Of a DNA stretch of 64,000 bases, positions 28,377-38,739 are shown in pieces (the stretch's first letter is position 1; every line of letters starts with the position of its first letter). The stretch spans positions 124,001-188,000 of the forward strand of contig JAIELG010000016.1 in assembly GCA_019753155.1 (NCBI GenBank), in the 5' to 3' direction. Origin of the DNA: Burkholderiales bacterium. GTDB lineage: Bacteria; Pseudomonadota; Gammaproteobacteria; Burkholderiales; JABEVD01. The notes beneath the pieces were generated by a model, which did not search any database, was not told where the DNA came from, and saw only the letters and a list, made by a program, of their open reading frames with translations. The position numbers were made by a program, and so were the translations under genes.

Positions 28377-29924
28377 ATGGTGCCATCCGCTGAACTTGTC
28401 GATTTGTCGCGGCTGCAATTTGCGGCAACTGCCTTGTATCACTTCCTCTTCGTCCCGTTGACCCTGGGGCTTTCCTTTTTGCTTGTCATCATGGAGTCGG
28501 TTTACGTGATGACCGGAAAGGAAGTTTACCGCGACATGACGAGATTCTGGGGGAAGCTCTTCGGGATCAATTTCGCCCTTGGTGTGACGACTGGAATTAC
28601 GATGGAATTCCAGTTCGGCACGAACTGGGCCTATTATTCTCATTATGTTGGCGACATTTTCGGTGTCCCGCTCGCCATAGAGGGCTTGATGGCCTTCTTC
28701 CTCGAGTCGACCATGGTGGGACTCTTTTTCTTCGGTTGGGACAGGCTCTCGAAGGTCAAGCATCTCGTCGTGACCTTTCTCGTGGCGCTCGGATCGAACC
28801 TCTCCGCCCTTTGGATACTGATCGCCAACGGCTGGATGCAGAACCCGGTTGGGGCAGAGTTCAATTACCATACCATGCGCATGGAGATGACGAGCCTCAC
28901 CCAGCTTCTTTTCAATCCGGTCGCACAGGTGAAATTCGTCCATACAGTATCCGCGGGATACGTGACGGCATCGGTTTTCGTGCTGGGGATCAGCGCCTAT
29001 TACTTACTGAAAGGGCGTGACAAGGGGTTTGCCCTGCGTTCCATCGCGGTTGCCGCGGGGTTCGGTCTCGCATCCAGCCTCTCCGTCATCGTGCTGGGGG
29101 ACGAGTCCGGATATACGGCGGGGGAGGTGCAGCGCGTGAAGCTTGCCGCTATCGAAGCGGAATGGCATACGGTCGATGCGCCTGCCGCGATCACCGCTGT
29201 CGGTTTTCCGAACGAGGCGACGCAGAGCACCGATTATGCGATCAAGATCCCTTATCTTCTGGGCTTGATCGCGACGCGTTCGCTGGACGAAAAGATCACC
29301 GGGATTGCCGAGTTGAAGGCTGAAAACCAGGTGAAAATCCGCGATGGGATGATCGCCTATTCGGCTCTGGAAAAACTGAGATCCGGGGACAAGAGTCCGG
29401 GAACTCTGGCGCTTTTCGAAAAATCCAGGGAAGACCTGGGCTACGGTTTGCTGCTCAAAAAATACACCCCGAAAGTGGTCGATGCGACGGATGACGAGAT
29501 CAGGAAGGCGGCGGACGACACAATTCCAAGGGTTGCGCCGATGTTCTGGACATTCAGGGTCATGGTGGCCCTGGGATTCTGGTTCCTGATCCTCTTCGCC
29601 ACGGCGTTCTATTTCGTGGCAAAGCGCACCATCAGCGAACAAAGGACGCTCCTGAAACTTGCGCTCTACAGCATTCCGCTGCCCTGGATGGCGGCGGAAA
29701 TGGGCTGGTTCGTCGCCGAATACGGACGGCAGCCATGGACCATCAGCGGTATTCTGCCGACCAGCCTCAGCACGTCGAATCTCGCGCCATCCAGCGTTTA
29801 TTTCAGCCTCGCGGGATTCGTCGGTTTCTACAGCCTGTTGCTTGCCGCAGAACTTTTCCTGATGTTCAAGTACGCCAGGCTTGGGCCGCAAAGTCTGCAC
29901 AACGGCCGCTACGGCCAAGCTTAA
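28377..29924 (+). CDS. cydA: Cytochrome bd ubiquinol oxidase subunit I CydA
   Basis: Quinol-oxidising subunit of the bd-type terminal oxidase in the inner membrane; carries hemes b558, b595 and d. The 515-residue protein has the expected nine or so helices. Conserved elements are the N-terminal [17 protein letters not shown] segment with the heme ligand histidine, [16 protein letters not shown], the glutamates of [20 protein letters not shown] with a second heme histidine, and the C-terminal GRQPW motif. The Q-loop is of ordinary short-to-middle length. GAAGGA precedes the start. Confidence 0.96.
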   Translation: MVPSAELVDLSRLQFAATALYHFLFVPLTLGLSFLLVIMESVYVMTGKEVYRDMTRFWGKLFGINFALGVTTGITMEFQFGTNWAYYSHYVGDIFGVPLAIEGLMAFFLESTMVGLFFFGWDRLSKVKHLVVTFLVALGSNLSALWILIANGWMQNPVGAEFNYHTMRMEMTSLTQLLFNPVAQVKFVHTVSAGYVTASVFVLGISAYYLLKGRDKGFALRSIAVAAGFGLASSLSVIVLGDESGYTAGEVQRVKLAAIEAEWHTVDAPAAITAVGFPNEATQSTDYAIKIPYLLGLIATRSLDEKITGIAELKAENQVKIRDGMIAYSALEKLRSGDKSPGTLALFEKSREDLGYGLLLKKYTPKVVDATDDEIRKAADDTIPRVAPMFWTFRVMVALGFWFLILFATAFYFVAKRTISEQRTLLKLALYSIPLPWMAAEMGWFVAEYGRQPWTISGILPTSLSTSNLAPSSVYFSLAGFVGFYSLLLAAELFLMFKYARLGPQSLHNGRYGQA

Positions 29925-29937
29925 GGAGGGAGGAATC

Positions 29938-31080
29938 ATGGTATTCGATTATGCGACACTCAAAGTCATCTGGTGGCTCTTCGTCGGCGTCCTGCTGATC
30001 GGTTTCGCGGTCACGGATGGTTTCGATCTCGGTGTAGGCGCGTTGCTTCCCTTCCTCGGCAAGAACGACGAGGAGCGGCGAGTGATCATCAATTCCGTGG
30101 GGGCAACCTGGGATGGGAATCAGGTTTGGTTCATTACCGCAGGAGGGGCGATTTTCGCAGCTTGGCCGCTCGTGTATGCGACTGCGTTCTCGGGTTTTTA
30201 CATCGCCCTGATATTGACCTTGTTCGCGCTTTTCTTCAGGCCTGTCGGTTTCGATTACCGCAGCAAGGTCGCGGATCCAAGATGGCGCTCGGCGTGGGAC
30301 TGGGGCCTGTTCGCAGGCGGGTTCGTACCCAGCCTCATTTTCGGGGTCGCTTTCGGGAATCTGTTGCAGGGTGTGCCGTTCAGCTACGATCCTGACATGC
30401 GCGTCACCTATAGCGGAACGTTCTGGGCGCTGCTCAATCCATTCGCGCTTCTGGTCGGGGTCGTGAGCCTCTCGATGCTGGTGATGCATGGGGCGGCCTA
30501 TCTCAGGATCAGGACGGAGGGCGTCATCGAAAAACGCGCTGTCCAGGCAGGGAAATATGCTGCGATCGTGCTCATCCTCTCCTTCGCTGCGGCAGGAGCA
30601 TGGATAATCAATGGGATGGAGGGATACAAAATCGTCTCCATGCTGTCCATGAACGTCCCGTCCACGCCGCTCGACAAGGCGGTCGAGAAATCGATGGGCG
30701 CGTGGCTTTCCAACTACGGCGCCTATCCCGTGCTCTGGCTTGCGCCGGCTCTTGGTTTCCTGGGGGCATTCCTTTCGATCGCGTTTTCATCGAGCGGTAG
30801 GGCGATCATGGCCTTCGTATCGAGTTCGGTGTCGCTCGCGGGTGTGATCCTGACTGCGGGAATCGCGATGTTCCCCTTCATCATGCCTTCGAGTTCCGAT
30901 CCGAGAAGCAGCCTGACGATATGGGATGCCGTATCCAGTCACGGGACGCTGCAGATCATGTTCTGGGTGGTCGTGTTTTTTCTCCCCATCATCCTCGCCT
31001 ATACATCGTGGGTTTACAGGGTGCTGAGAGGGAAAATCACGGTCGAAACCATCCGGGCGAACGAGCACAGCGTGTATTGA
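29938..31080 (+). CDS. cydB: Cytochrome bd ubiquinol oxidase subunit II CydB
   Basis: Second core subunit of cytochrome bd oxidase; holds the structural fold and no covalent heme. 380 residues with about eight membrane helices and the CydB motifs [36 protein letters not shown] (residues near 55-76) and [10 protein letters not shown]. The ATG at 29938 follows AAGGAGGGAGGA, a very strong site 13 bp after the cydA stop; an in-frame start at 29881 would lie inside cydA. Confidence 0.96.
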   Translation: MVFDYATLKVIWWLFVGVLLIGFAVTDGFDLGVGALLPFLGKNDEERRVIINSVGATWDGNQVWFITAGGAIFAAWPLVYATAFSGFYIALILTLFALFFRPVGFDYRSKVADPRWRSAWDWGLFAGGFVPSLIFGVAFGNLLQGVPFSYDPDMRVTYSGTFWALLNPFALLVGVVSLSMLVMHGAAYLRIRTEGVIEKRAVQAGKYAAIVLILSFAAAGAWIINGMEGYKIVSMLSMNVPSTPLDKAVEKSMGAWLSNYGAYPVLWLAPALGFLGAFLSIAFSSSGRAIMAFVSSSVSLAGVILTAGIAMFPFIMPSSSDPRSSLTIWDAVSSHGTLQIMFWVVVFFLPIILAYTSWVYRVLRGKITVETIRANEHSVY

Positions 31081-31091
31081 AAGGATAACTC

Positions 31092-31229
31092 ATGTGGTAT
31101 TTTTCTTGGATTCTTGGAGTGGGGTTGGCCATGGCTTTCGGCATTATCAACGTGCTCTGGCTCGAAGCCGAATATTTCTGCAAGGCCGATATCGAGGCTG
31201 CCAGGCATGGGGATGATCGGGTAGAATGA
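31092..31229 (+). CDS. cydX: Cytochrome bd oxidase small subunit CydX
   Basis: Single-helix protein of 45 residues that stabilises the heme site of the bd oxidase. It begins MWYFSWILGVGLAMAF, continues with GIINVLWLEAE and ends in a charged tail (RHGDDRVE). The N-terminal W-x-F-x-W-x-L-G pattern and the conserved Glu after the helix are diagnostic. It starts 11 bp after cydB behind AAGGA and is easily missed because of its size. Confidence 0.9.
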   Translation: MWYFSWILGVGLAMAFGIINVLWLEAEYFCKADIEAARHGDDRVE

Positions 31230-31249
31230 TGTTTTTTTGAGCCGGACCC

Positions 31250-32089
31250 ATGGATTTGCTCGAAGCAGTCGAACAGGATGTATGCAGGGCCTTCGACGAG
31301 GACATAGGGGGGGGTGATGTCACGGCGAGCCTGATTCCCGCTGACGCGCTTGCGCATGCCACGGTAGTGAGCCGGGAGGAAGCAATCCTATGCGGTTCTC
31401 CATGGTTCGAATCCTCGTTCAGGAAGCTCGATCCGGCAGTCGAGATTCTGTGGCATGCAGGCGAAGGGCATGAGATCCACCCCGATCAAACCCTCTGCAC
31501 GGTCCGTGGCAATGCAAGGGCGCTCCTTACGGCGGAGCGCTCCGCGCTCAATTTCCTGCAACTGCTCTCCGGCATCGCGACAAAAACACGGCGCTTCGTG
31601 AAGGCGGTGGAAGGCGCCCGCGCCGCCGTCATGGATACCCGCAAAACCCTCCCTGGACTCAGGTTTGCCCAGAAATACGCGGTGCGGGTGGGGGGGGGGC
31701 GGAACCAGAGAATGGGGCTATATGACGCGATCCTGATCAAGGAAAACCACATCATGGCCTGCGGCGGGGTGAAATCCGCGCTGAAAGCCGCTTCCGAAGT
31801 CCCCGGTGTTCCCGTTCAGATCGAAGTGGAGAATATGGGAGAGCTGGATGAGGCATTGAATGCCGGAGCGAAGCTCATCCTGCTCGACAATTTCGATGTC
31901 GAAGGCTTGAGCCGGGCTGTGAAATACACGGCGGGACGCGCGCTGCTCGAAGCCTCCGGCGGCATCACGCTGGAAAACGTGAGCGAAATCGCCCAGACCG
32001 GGGTCGACAGGATTTCCATAGGATCGCTCACCAAGGATATCGAGGCCATCGATCTCTCCATGCGCCTTCAGGTCACGTCCATTGCCTGA
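31250..32089 (+). CDS. nadC: Nicotinate-nucleotide pyrophosphorylase (carboxylating) NadC
   Basis: Makes nicotinate mononucleotide from quinolinate and PRPP in de novo NAD synthesis. 279 residues with the substrate-binding segments MDTRKTLPGLRFAQKYAV and RMGLYDAILIKENHI, IEVENMGELDEAL and the closing ISIGSLT motif. Length is typical. It starts 20 bp after cydX; a shared transcript with the oxidase operon is possible. No nadA or nadB is nearby. Confidence 0.95.
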   Translation: MDLLEAVEQDVCRAFDEDIGGGDVTASLIPADALAHATVVSREEAILCGSPWFESSFRKLDPAVEILWHAGEGHEIHPDQTLCTVRGNARALLTAERSALNFLQLLSGIATKTRRFVKAVEGARAAVMDTRKTLPGLRFAQKYAVRVGGGRNQRMGLYDAILIKENHIMACGGVKSALKAASEVPGVPVQIEVENMGELDEALNAGAKLILLDNFDVEGLSRAVKYTAGRALLEASGGITLENVSEIAQTGVDRISIGSLTKDIEAIDLSMRLQVTSIA

Positions 32090-32105
32090 TCATGGCGAAC
32101 CTCCC

Positions 32106-32155
32106 TTCCTCACGTGAGGAATGCTGAATATATCAATTTATTATCAACATGTTGA
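32106..32155. repeat. Two perfect palindromes downstream of nadC
   Basis: TTCCTCACGTGAGGAA (32106-32121) and TCAACATGTTGA (32144-32155) are each perfectly self-complementary. They lie in an AT-rich stretch between nadC and an uncertain ORF, with TATAAT just after the second (32157-32162). They could be operators or short hairpins; no T-run follows, so they are not clear terminators. Apart from these and the uncertain ORF, 32090-32498 holds nothing I recognise. Confidence 0.4.
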
Positions 32156-32210
32156 ATATAATGCATTGACAATTCAGCAACGCCATACTACCAAGTGAAT
32201 AAGATGTTAC

Positions 32211-32516
32211 ATGTTGGAGTGTGCAAAACAATTTGACGAAGCAGGGGAGCTTATTCCGCAAGCTGGAATTGTGGTCATGTCGATGGTCTTTTCGCTGGCC
32301 TCGTTTGCACAGGAAGGGCCTGCATCTTCGGTCGTAAACGTTTTCGAGGAAGCTGCATTCCAGAAGGCTGCGGTCAGGCTGAGTCCGGACGGTCGCAATC
32401 TGCTCGCGGCGGAACTCGACATGCCCCTCAGACAGTACAGGGAAGCCGTTCCCTTGCTGAAGTCGCTTGCCGAAAAGCATGCAGCCTTGCCGGAGACATC
32501 AATTTCCCGGCCATAG
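32211..32516 (+). CDS. Uncertain ORF, possible gene remnant
   Basis: Open frame of 101 codons that I do not recognise. Its second half (about residues 42-101) has helical, host-like composition, and a hydrophobic stretch at 20-33 precedes a possible cleavage at SFAQEG. It has no convincing ribosome binding site and its end overlaps the convergent toxin gene by 18 bp. It may be a fragment of an older periplasmic protein, a real small gene, or chance. Confidence 0.25.
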   Translation: MLECAKQFDEAGELIPQAGIVVMSMVFSLASFAQEGPASSVVNVFEEAAFQKAAVRLSPDGRNLLAAELDMPLRQYREAVPLLKSLAEKHAALPETSISRP

Positions 32517-32867
32517 GGACTGGAAATCGAACGAGAGTTGACGGTGATGTTTGATCGCCAGCAAATGAATGACTCCGGAGAATTGCGCATAAAGCACCAG
32601 ATAATCGGCGAACAGGTATTCGCGCAATTCACAGCCATGCAATTTCGATTGGAGGCGTTCAAGGGCATTTGCCGCTTCCACCGAATGCACAGGACGTTCA
32701 AGGAACGGCCGCCCCGCCGAAGGGAAGCGCTCGAGGTTGGGAATCAGGGTATGGAACAGATCATCCAGCAGGCGGTCATAGCCTTGAGGAAATTCTGCAG
32801 TGGCGAGATAGGTCTCGATGGCTTCGAGGTTTCGCTCGAAGTTTGCGGTCAGCTTGGCGGGGATCAC
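32499..32867 (-). CDS. ParE/RelE-superfamily toxin
   Basis: Probable type II toxin of 122 residues. The C-terminal part has the RelE/ParE fold pattern: REYLFADYLVLYAQFSGVIHLLAIKHHRQLSFD, in which the strand-turn-strand IHLLAIKHHRQ is typical. The N-terminal helices (NFERNLEAIETYLA) fit the family too. It follows the antitoxin gene after 10 bp in the same direction, the usual antitoxin-first order. Target (ribosome or gyrase) cannot be told. Confidence 0.75.
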   Translation of the reverse strand: MIPAKLTANFERNLEAIETYLATAEFPQGYDRLLDDLFHTLIPNLERFPSAGRPFLERPVHSVEAANALERLQSKLHGCELREYLFADYLVLYAQFSGVIHLLAIKHHRQLSFDFQSLWPGN

Positions 32868-32877
32868 CGGCTCGCGC

Positions 32878-33165
32878 TCAAGTGCGCTGTCTCTTGAGCT
32901 TCAGTATGGCTTGGCGCGCATCCTTCACCCTGCCGGCAGCCATGTCATCCAGGCCTTTTTCGATCTCGTCGACCAGCAACAGGTGTATGCGCTCGCGCTC
33001 CAACTGATGGTAATAATCGAGCCGTTCGGCGTCGATCAGGGCGACATAGCTCTCGCCGTTTTTTGTGATGATCTTTTCCGCCCCGGCTTTGACCTGTTCG
33101 GCCAATTCTGAAAAATTGGCTCTCGCCTGGGAAAAAGCCACCACGTCGCGTGCAGAAATCCCCAT
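32878..33165 (-). CDS. Phd/YefM-family antitoxin
   Basis: DNA-binding antitoxin of 95 residues that should neutralise the downstream ParE/RelE-like protein and repress the operon. The N-terminal SQARANFSELAEQVKAGAEKIITKNGESYVALIDAERLD is the classical Phd/YefM pattern (residues 12-50). The C-terminal half is helical and likely wraps the toxin. The palindrome CAATATATTG 28 bp upstream is a candidate operator. Confidence 0.85.
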   Translation of the reverse strand: MGISARDVVAFSQARANFSELAEQVKAGAEKIITKNGESYVALIDAERLDYYHQLERERIHLLLVDEIEKGLDDMAAGRVKDARQAILKLKRQRT

Positions 33166-33193
33166 GATGCCTCCTGTGTTGCAGAATAACGTG

Positions 33194-33203
33194 CAATATA
33201 TTG
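33194..33203. promoter_or_regulatory. Candidate autoregulatory operator of the toxin-antitoxin pair
   Basis: Perfect palindrome CAATATATTG flanked by TG on both sides, 28 bp upstream of the antitoxin start in an AT-rich promoter region. Phd/YefM antitoxins bind short AT-rich palindromes at this position. Confidence 0.4.
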
Positions 33204-33344
33204 TGCATTATATAGGCAGAAAGGCGGGTGATCAACGAAGGCGCGCATTTCCTTGAGATTTTGCGGGAAAAACACCTATCTCCATGCAGGGTTTAACATT
33301 TCGAAACAATGTATGATCCCGCTATATCGATAAAAAATGGGGGG

Positions 33345-33494
33345 ATGGCTGTGAAGCGCTGCCGGACGGTTTTATGGGCAACTTGCCTGTGCTGCATCGG
33401 TTCCGCCTGGGCGGACGAGGTGGACGACGCGATTGCGCTGTTGCGCTCCGGCAAGCCGGATGCGGCCTACCAGTCGCTTCTGCCGCTCTCGTAG
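33345..33494 (+). pseudogene. N-terminal remnant of a secreted tetratricopeptide-repeat protein
   Basis: Signal peptide (MAVKRCRTVLWATCLCCIGSAWA) followed by DEVDDAIALLRSGKPDAAYQSLLPL, the start of a TPR protein, and then an in-frame TAG at 33492-33494. In the next frame host-like sequence continues briefly (ALVESPRPGEAVGVQLIVRIFQ), which suggests a frameshift, after which thrC begins on the other strand. The gene has lost its body. The rest of 33166-33602 holds only the antitoxin promoter region and this remnant. Confidence 0.5.
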
Positions 33495-33602
33495 AATCCC
33501 CCCGACCAGGCGAAGCCGTCGGCGTGCAATTGATAGTCAGAATATTTCAGAGTTGGACCAATCATACACCGGATTTGGAAATCCGCCAGATAGTTCGGGC
33601 GC

Positions 33603-34724
33603 TTATTTTTCCATGTTGTCCAGTATGATCTTTTCGATCGAGTCGCGGGTCGCATCCACCGTGACGGGCCGCGTGCTCTGGGCGATCGCGGTATCCGGAT
33701 CCTTGAGGCCGTGGCCCGTCAAAGTGCAGACGATGGTCGAGCCTTCCGGGATTTTTCCACGCTCCAGATCCATCAGCACCCCTGCAAGCGAAGTGGCCGA
33801 AGCCGGTTCGCAGAAGATGCCTTCGCTTATGGCGAGCAGCTTCTGGACTTTCAGGATTTCGGAATCGGTGCATTCGTCGAACCATCCTCCCGACTCCTCC
33901 TTGACCTGCCAGGCCTGTTTCCAGGAAACGGGGTGGCCTATCCTGATCGCGGTTGCGACCGTCTCGGGATCGTCCACGAATGCGAGGCGCGAGAATGGTG
34001 CAGAGCCTGCCGCCTGGTAGCCCAGCATCTTCGGGCGCTTCGATGCAGCGACCGTCTTGTGGTAGGGACATTTTCCGTTGCAATGCACGCAGGCATGGGT
34101 TTCCAGGCAGAGGGATTCCGAATAGCCTATCCAGTGCGCCGTGATGTTGCCCGCGTTTCCCACGGGAAGCGCATGATAGTCGGGCGCATCCCCGAGTTCC
34201 TCGATGATTTCGAAGCTCGCTGTTTTCTGGCCCTGGAGCCGATAAGGATTCACGGAATTGACGATCGTCACCGGCGCGGTTTCCGCGACTTCCCGCACGA
34301 GGCGCATGCCGTCGTCGAAATTGCCCTTGATCTGTATGACCACCGACCCATGCATCATCGCCTGGGAGAGTTTTCCGAGCGCGATCTTGCCCTCCGGGAT
34401 CAGGACGAAGCTCGTGATTCCGGCACGGGAAGCGTAGGCTGCCGCGGAAGCCGATGTGTTTCCGGTGGAAGCGCAGATGATCGCTTTCGAACCCGCTTCC
34501 ACCGCCTTGGTGACCGCCATGGTCATGCCCCTGTCCTTGAAGGAGCCTGTCGGATTGAGTCCTTCGAATTTCACCAGGATACGCACATCGCGGCCGATTC
34601 TTTTGGGCAGGTTTTTGAGTTCGATGAGCGGGGTATTGCCTTCCCCGAGGGAGACGATCGGGGTGTCGGATCCTACCGGTAGGCGGTCCCTGTAGCGTTC
34701 GATGAGGCCGGTGTAATGGTTCAT
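33603..34724 (-). CDS. thrC: Threonine synthase ThrC with a cysteine-rich insertion
   Basis: PLP enzyme converting O-phosphohomoserine to threonine. The ATG at 34722-34724 lies two bases from the hom stop and gives 373 residues. PLP lysine is Lys63 in [20 protein letters not shown] and [14 protein letters not shown] are intact. An unusual segment at 206-222 contains Cys206, Cys212, Cys215, Cys219, His210 and His222, placed where other short threonine synthases have GY-x-E followed directly by RKPRMxGFQAAGAAP. This looks like a small metal site or redox element. It forms an operon with hom. Confidence 0.95.
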   Translation of the reverse strand: MNHYTGLIERYRDRLPVGSDTPIVSLGEGNTPLIELKNLPKRIGRDVRILVKFEGLNPTGSFKDRGMTMAVTKAVEAGSKAIICASTGNTSASAAAYASRAGITSFVLIPEGKIALGKLSQAMMHGSVVIQIKGNFDDGMRLVREVAETAPVTIVNSVNPYRLQGQKTASFEIIEELGDAPDYHALPVGNAGNITAHWIGYSESLCLETHACVHCNGKCPYHKTVAASKRPKMLGYQAAGSAPFSRLAFVDDPETVATAIRIGHPVSWKQAWQVKEESGGWFDECTDSEILKVQKLLAISEGIFCEPASATSLAGVLMDLERGKIPEGSTIVCTLTGHGLKDPDTAIAQSTRPVTVDATRDSIEKIILDNMEK

Positions 34725-34725
34725 T

Positions 34726-36039
34726 TCAGTTCCTGTTGAGTTCTTCGAGACGGATTCTTTTGACGCGCCCTGAAATCGCAGGGAGCGCCTCGATTTTCGA
34801 GATCGCGCTGTCGATATGCTTCTCCAGCGTCCTGTGGGTGAGCATGATGATGTCGACCTGCTCCTCCCCTTCGTGAGGCTCCTTCTGCACCATGGCGTCG
34901 ATCGAGATGGCAAGATCGGCGAGGATGCGCGTCACATCCGCAAGCACCCCGGGCCTGTCGAATGCGCGCATCCTGAGGTAATAGGAAGTCTCGACTTCCG
35001 AGATTGGCAGGATTTCGACATCCGACATCGCATCGGGCTGGAATGCAAGATGGGGAACGCGATGCTCGGGGTCCGCCGTATGCATCCGCGTCACGTCGAC
35101 GAGATCGGCTACCACAGCGGAAGCTGTGGGTTCGGAACCTGCGCCCGCTCCGTAATACATGGTCGCGCCCACCGCGTCCCCTCGCACCAGGATCGCGTTC
35201 ATCACCCCTTCCACATTTGCGATCAGGCGTTTTGCGGGAATCAGGGTGGGGTGGACGCGAAGCTCGATCCCTTTTTCGACGCGCTTGGTGATGCCGAGGA
35301 GCTTGATCCTGTAGCCGAGTGCTTCCGCGTAGGCGATATCCTCGCGAGTCAGTTCCGATATGCCTTCCGTATAGGCTTTATCGAACTGGGTGGGGATACC
35401 GAAGGCGATCGATGCCATCAGGGTGAGCTTGTGCGCGGCATCGATTCCTTCGATGTCGAAAGTGGGGTCCGCTTCGGCATAGCCCAGCGCCTGTGCATCC
35501 TTCAGCGCATCCTCGAAGCTCGCGCCCTTCTCGCGCATTTCCGAGAGGATATAGTTGCTGGTGCCGTTGATGATGCCTGCGATCCATTCTATCCTGTTCG
35601 CGGTCAAGCCTTCGCGCAGCGCCTTGATGATGGGGATGCCCCCTGCGACCGCAGCTTCGAAGGCGACGATCACGCCGGCCTGTTGCGCGGCCTCGAAGAT
35701 TTCGTTGCCGTACAGGGCGAGCAATGCCTTGTTCGCTGTAACTACATGCTTGCCGTTTTTTATCGCAGCAAGTACGAGCTCCTTCGCAATGGTCGTGCCG
35801 CCTATGAGCTCGACCACGATGTCGATGTCCGGGCTTGCGACCACCCGGAATGCGTCATTCGTGACTTCCACATCCCCTGCGAGTTGCTTCGCCTTTTCGA
35901 TGTCGCGGTCGGCGATCATGCTTATCCTGATTTCGCGTCCCGCCCTGCGGGTGATTTCTTCCGCATTTCTCTCGAGCACTCTGAAGGTTCCGGAACCCAC
36001 GGTGCCGATTCCAAGAAGACCTACATTGATTGCTTTCAT
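34726..36039 (-). CDS. hom: Homoserine dehydrogenase
   Basis: Reduces aspartate semialdehyde to homoserine, the branch point to threonine and methionine. 437 residues: NAD(P)-binding [13 protein letters not shown] at the start, catalytic domain with [17 protein letters not shown] and [11 protein letters not shown], and a C-terminal ACT domain from about 350 ([22 protein letters not shown]) expected to confer threonine feedback. The stop is one base before thrC. No fused aspartokinase. Confidence 0.96.
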   Translation of the reverse strand: MKAINVGLLGIGTVGSGTFRVLERNAEEITRRAGREIRISMIADRDIEKAKQLAGDVEVTNDAFRVVASPDIDIVVELIGGTTIAKELVLAAIKNGKHVVTANKALLALYGNEIFEAAQQAGVIVAFEAAVAGGIPIIKALREGLTANRIEWIAGIINGTSNYILSEMREKGASFEDALKDAQALGYAEADPTFDIEGIDAAHKLTLMASIAFGIPTQFDKAYTEGISELTREDIAYAEALGYRIKLLGITKRVEKGIELRVHPTLIPAKRLIANVEGVMNAILVRGDAVGATMYYGAGAGSEPTASAVVADLVDVTRMHTADPEHRVPHLAFQPDAMSDVEILPISEVETSYYLRMRAFDRPGVLADVTRILADLAISIDAMVQKEPHEGEEQVDIIMLTHRTLEKHIDSAISKIEALPAISGRVKRIRLEELNRN

Positions 36040-36069
36040 GTTTTATCCCGGCTTGTCTTTAGAATTGGA

Positions 36070-37296
36070 TCAGGCGAAATGGCGCTTGCGGTAATGATCC
36101 AGGAAACGCGCGATGCGCCCGGTCGCCTCCGTCAGATCATCGACGTTCGGCAAGAACACCACCCTGAAATGATCGGGTTCGATCCAGTTGAATCCCGTTC
36201 CCTGGACCACCAGCACTTTTTCCTTCTGCAGCAATTCCAGCACGAACTGCTGGTCGTCCGCGATCGGGTACATTTTAGGGTCCAGCTTCGGGAAAAGATA
36301 CATCGCAGCCTTGGGTTTGACGCAGCTCACCCCGGGAATGGAAGTCAGAAGCTCCCATGCCGCGTCCCTTTGCTTGCAGAGCCTGCCGCCAGGCGCCACC
36401 AGGTCGTTGATGCTCTGATATCCTCCAAGAGCGGTCTGTATGCCGTATTGCGCGGGGACATTGGCGCAAAGCCGCATGGAGGCGAGCATGGTGAGTCCCT
36501 CGATGTAATCGGCGGCGTGATGTTTTTCTCCGGAAATCACGAGCCATCCCGCCCGGTATCCGGCGGCGCGGTAATTCTTGGAAAGCCCGCAAAAAGTGAT
36601 GCAAAGCACGCCTTCCGCCAGGGATGCGATCGAGGTGTGGGAATTTCCGTCGTAGAGCACCTTGTCGTAGATTTCGTCGGAGTAGACGATGAGCTGATGG
36701 GTTCTTGCGATGTCGACGATTTCGCGCAGCAGCTCCACGGGATAAAGCGCCCCGGTCGGATTGTTGGGATTGATGAGGACGATGGCTCGCGTGTTGGGCG
36801 TGATTTTCCCCCGGATGTCGTCGCAGTCCGGAAGCCAGTCCGATTGCTCGTCGCAGACATAATGGACGGGAGTGCCGCCTGCGAGCGTCACGGCCGCAGT
36901 CCAGAGCGGATAGTCGGGGGACGGAATCAGCACTTCATCGCCGCTGTTCAAAAGGCCCTGCATCGCCATCACGATCAGTTCGGAAACCCCGTTCCCGATA
37001 TAAATGTCCTCGATCCGCACGTTCTGGATTTTCTTTTCCTGCGTGTAATGCATGATTGCCTTGCGCGCCGAGAAAAGACCGTTCGAGTCCGAATAGCCTG
37101 ATGCGTTGGGAAGATTGTGGATCACATCCACGATGATTTCTTCGGGCGCATCGAAACCGAACGGGGCGGGATTGCCGATATTGAGCTTGATGATGCGGTG
37201 CCCTTCCTCCTCCATCTGCTTTGCATGAGCCATGACAGGCCCCCTGATGTCGTAGCAGACATTGGAAAGTTTGGCTGATTTGAAAATCGGTTGCAT
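36070..37296 (-). CDS. alaA: Alanine-synthesising aminotransferase (AlaA/AlaC type)
   Basis: Class I PLP aminotransferase forming alanine from pyruvate and glutamate. From the ATG at 37294-37296 it has 408 residues. The PLP lysine lies in FCGLSKNYRAAGYRAGW near residue 240; NPNNPTGALYP and YSDEIYDKVLYDG are typical of AlaA. It is 30 bp upstream of hom on the same strand, an arrangement common in betaproteobacteria. An upstream in-frame start adds 13 unconserved residues. Confidence 0.9.
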   Translation of the reverse strand: MQPIFKSAKLSNVCYDIRGPVMAHAKQMEEEGHRIIKLNIGNPAPFGFDAPEEIIVDVIHNLPNASGYSDSNGLFSARKAIMHYTQEKKIQNVRIEDIYIGNGVSELIVMAMQGLLNSGDEVLIPSPDYPLWTAAVTLAGGTPVHYVCDEQSDWLPDCDDIRGKITPNTRAIVLINPNNPTGALYPVELLREIVDIARTHQLIVYSDEIYDKVLYDGNSHTSIASLAEGVLCITFCGLSKNYRAAGYRAGWLVISGEKHHAADYIEGLTMLASMRLCANVPAQYGIQTALGGYQSINDLVAPGGRLCKQRDAAWELLTSIPGVSCVKPKAAMYLFPKLDPKMYPIADDQQFVLELLQKEKVLVVQGTGFNWIEPDHFRVVFLPNVDDLTEATGRIARFLDHYRKRHFA

Positions 37297-37395
37297 TTGT
37301 CCGTCCACTTTCCCGCTTGGGCAGGATGCCCGCAAAAAGCTATAATCTTACCTGACAACATCAAGTGCTGCAAAGGCTGGAATCGGAGGTTCCCC

Positions 37396-37764
37396 ATGAA
37401 ACTGCACCAGGATAACCCTTCCACATTCAACCGCTTCACGGGCTATGGAGCGGGTTACGTGATGATCGACAGGACGCGCATCGAACACAGCCTGATCGTG
37501 CTTCCCGGTGAACCGGCGGGCGCGTGGCGGGTATCCGGTTTCGAGGCGCTTTGCGAGAACGATTTCGAACCGTTGGTGAATGCATCGCCCGAAATCGTGC
37601 TGCTCGGAACGGGGCAAACGCAGCGCTTTCCCCATCCGAAGTTGTTTCGCAATCTGTATGATGCGCGTATCGGTATCGAAGTCATGGATTGTGCCGCTGC
37701 CTGCCGCACCTACAATATCCTGATGGACGAAGGCAGGCGCGTGGCTGCTGCGCTCATACTGGGT

Positions 37765-37770
<6 letters not shown>
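37396..37770 (+). CDS. Mth938-like domain protein (DUF498)
   Basis: Small cytoplasmic protein of 124 residues related to Mth938/NDUFAF3, whose role in bacteria is unclear. Family features are the GYGAGYVMI start, EIVLLGTGQTQRFPHP near residue 65 and GIEVMDCAAACRTYNILMDEGRRVAAAL at the end. GGAGG stands 7 nt before the ATG. It overlaps the convergent HDAC-family gene by 6 bp. Confidence 0.88.
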
Positions 37771-38697
<927 letters not shown>

Positions 38698-38723
38698 GAT
38701 TCTATTTTAGCAGCCCGCTCGGC

Positions 38724-38729
38724 TATAAT
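38724..38729 (+). promoter_or_regulatory. Possible -10 box of the moxR operon
   Basis: TATAAT 10 bp before the moxR start at 38740, in the short divergent region with the HDAC-family gene. The spacing implies a leader of only a few nucleotides. No matching -35 hexamer. Confidence 0.3.
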
Positions 38730-38739
38730 TCGAATCAAT

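Noticed and set aside
33433-34020. Long rightward frames opposite thrC
   Set aside because: Shadows of thrC with Arg/Ser-rich composition and no family motifs.
34816-37101. 761-residue rightward frame opposite hom and alaA
   Set aside because: Long only because the high-GC wobble positions of hom and alaA remove stop codons; no family features.
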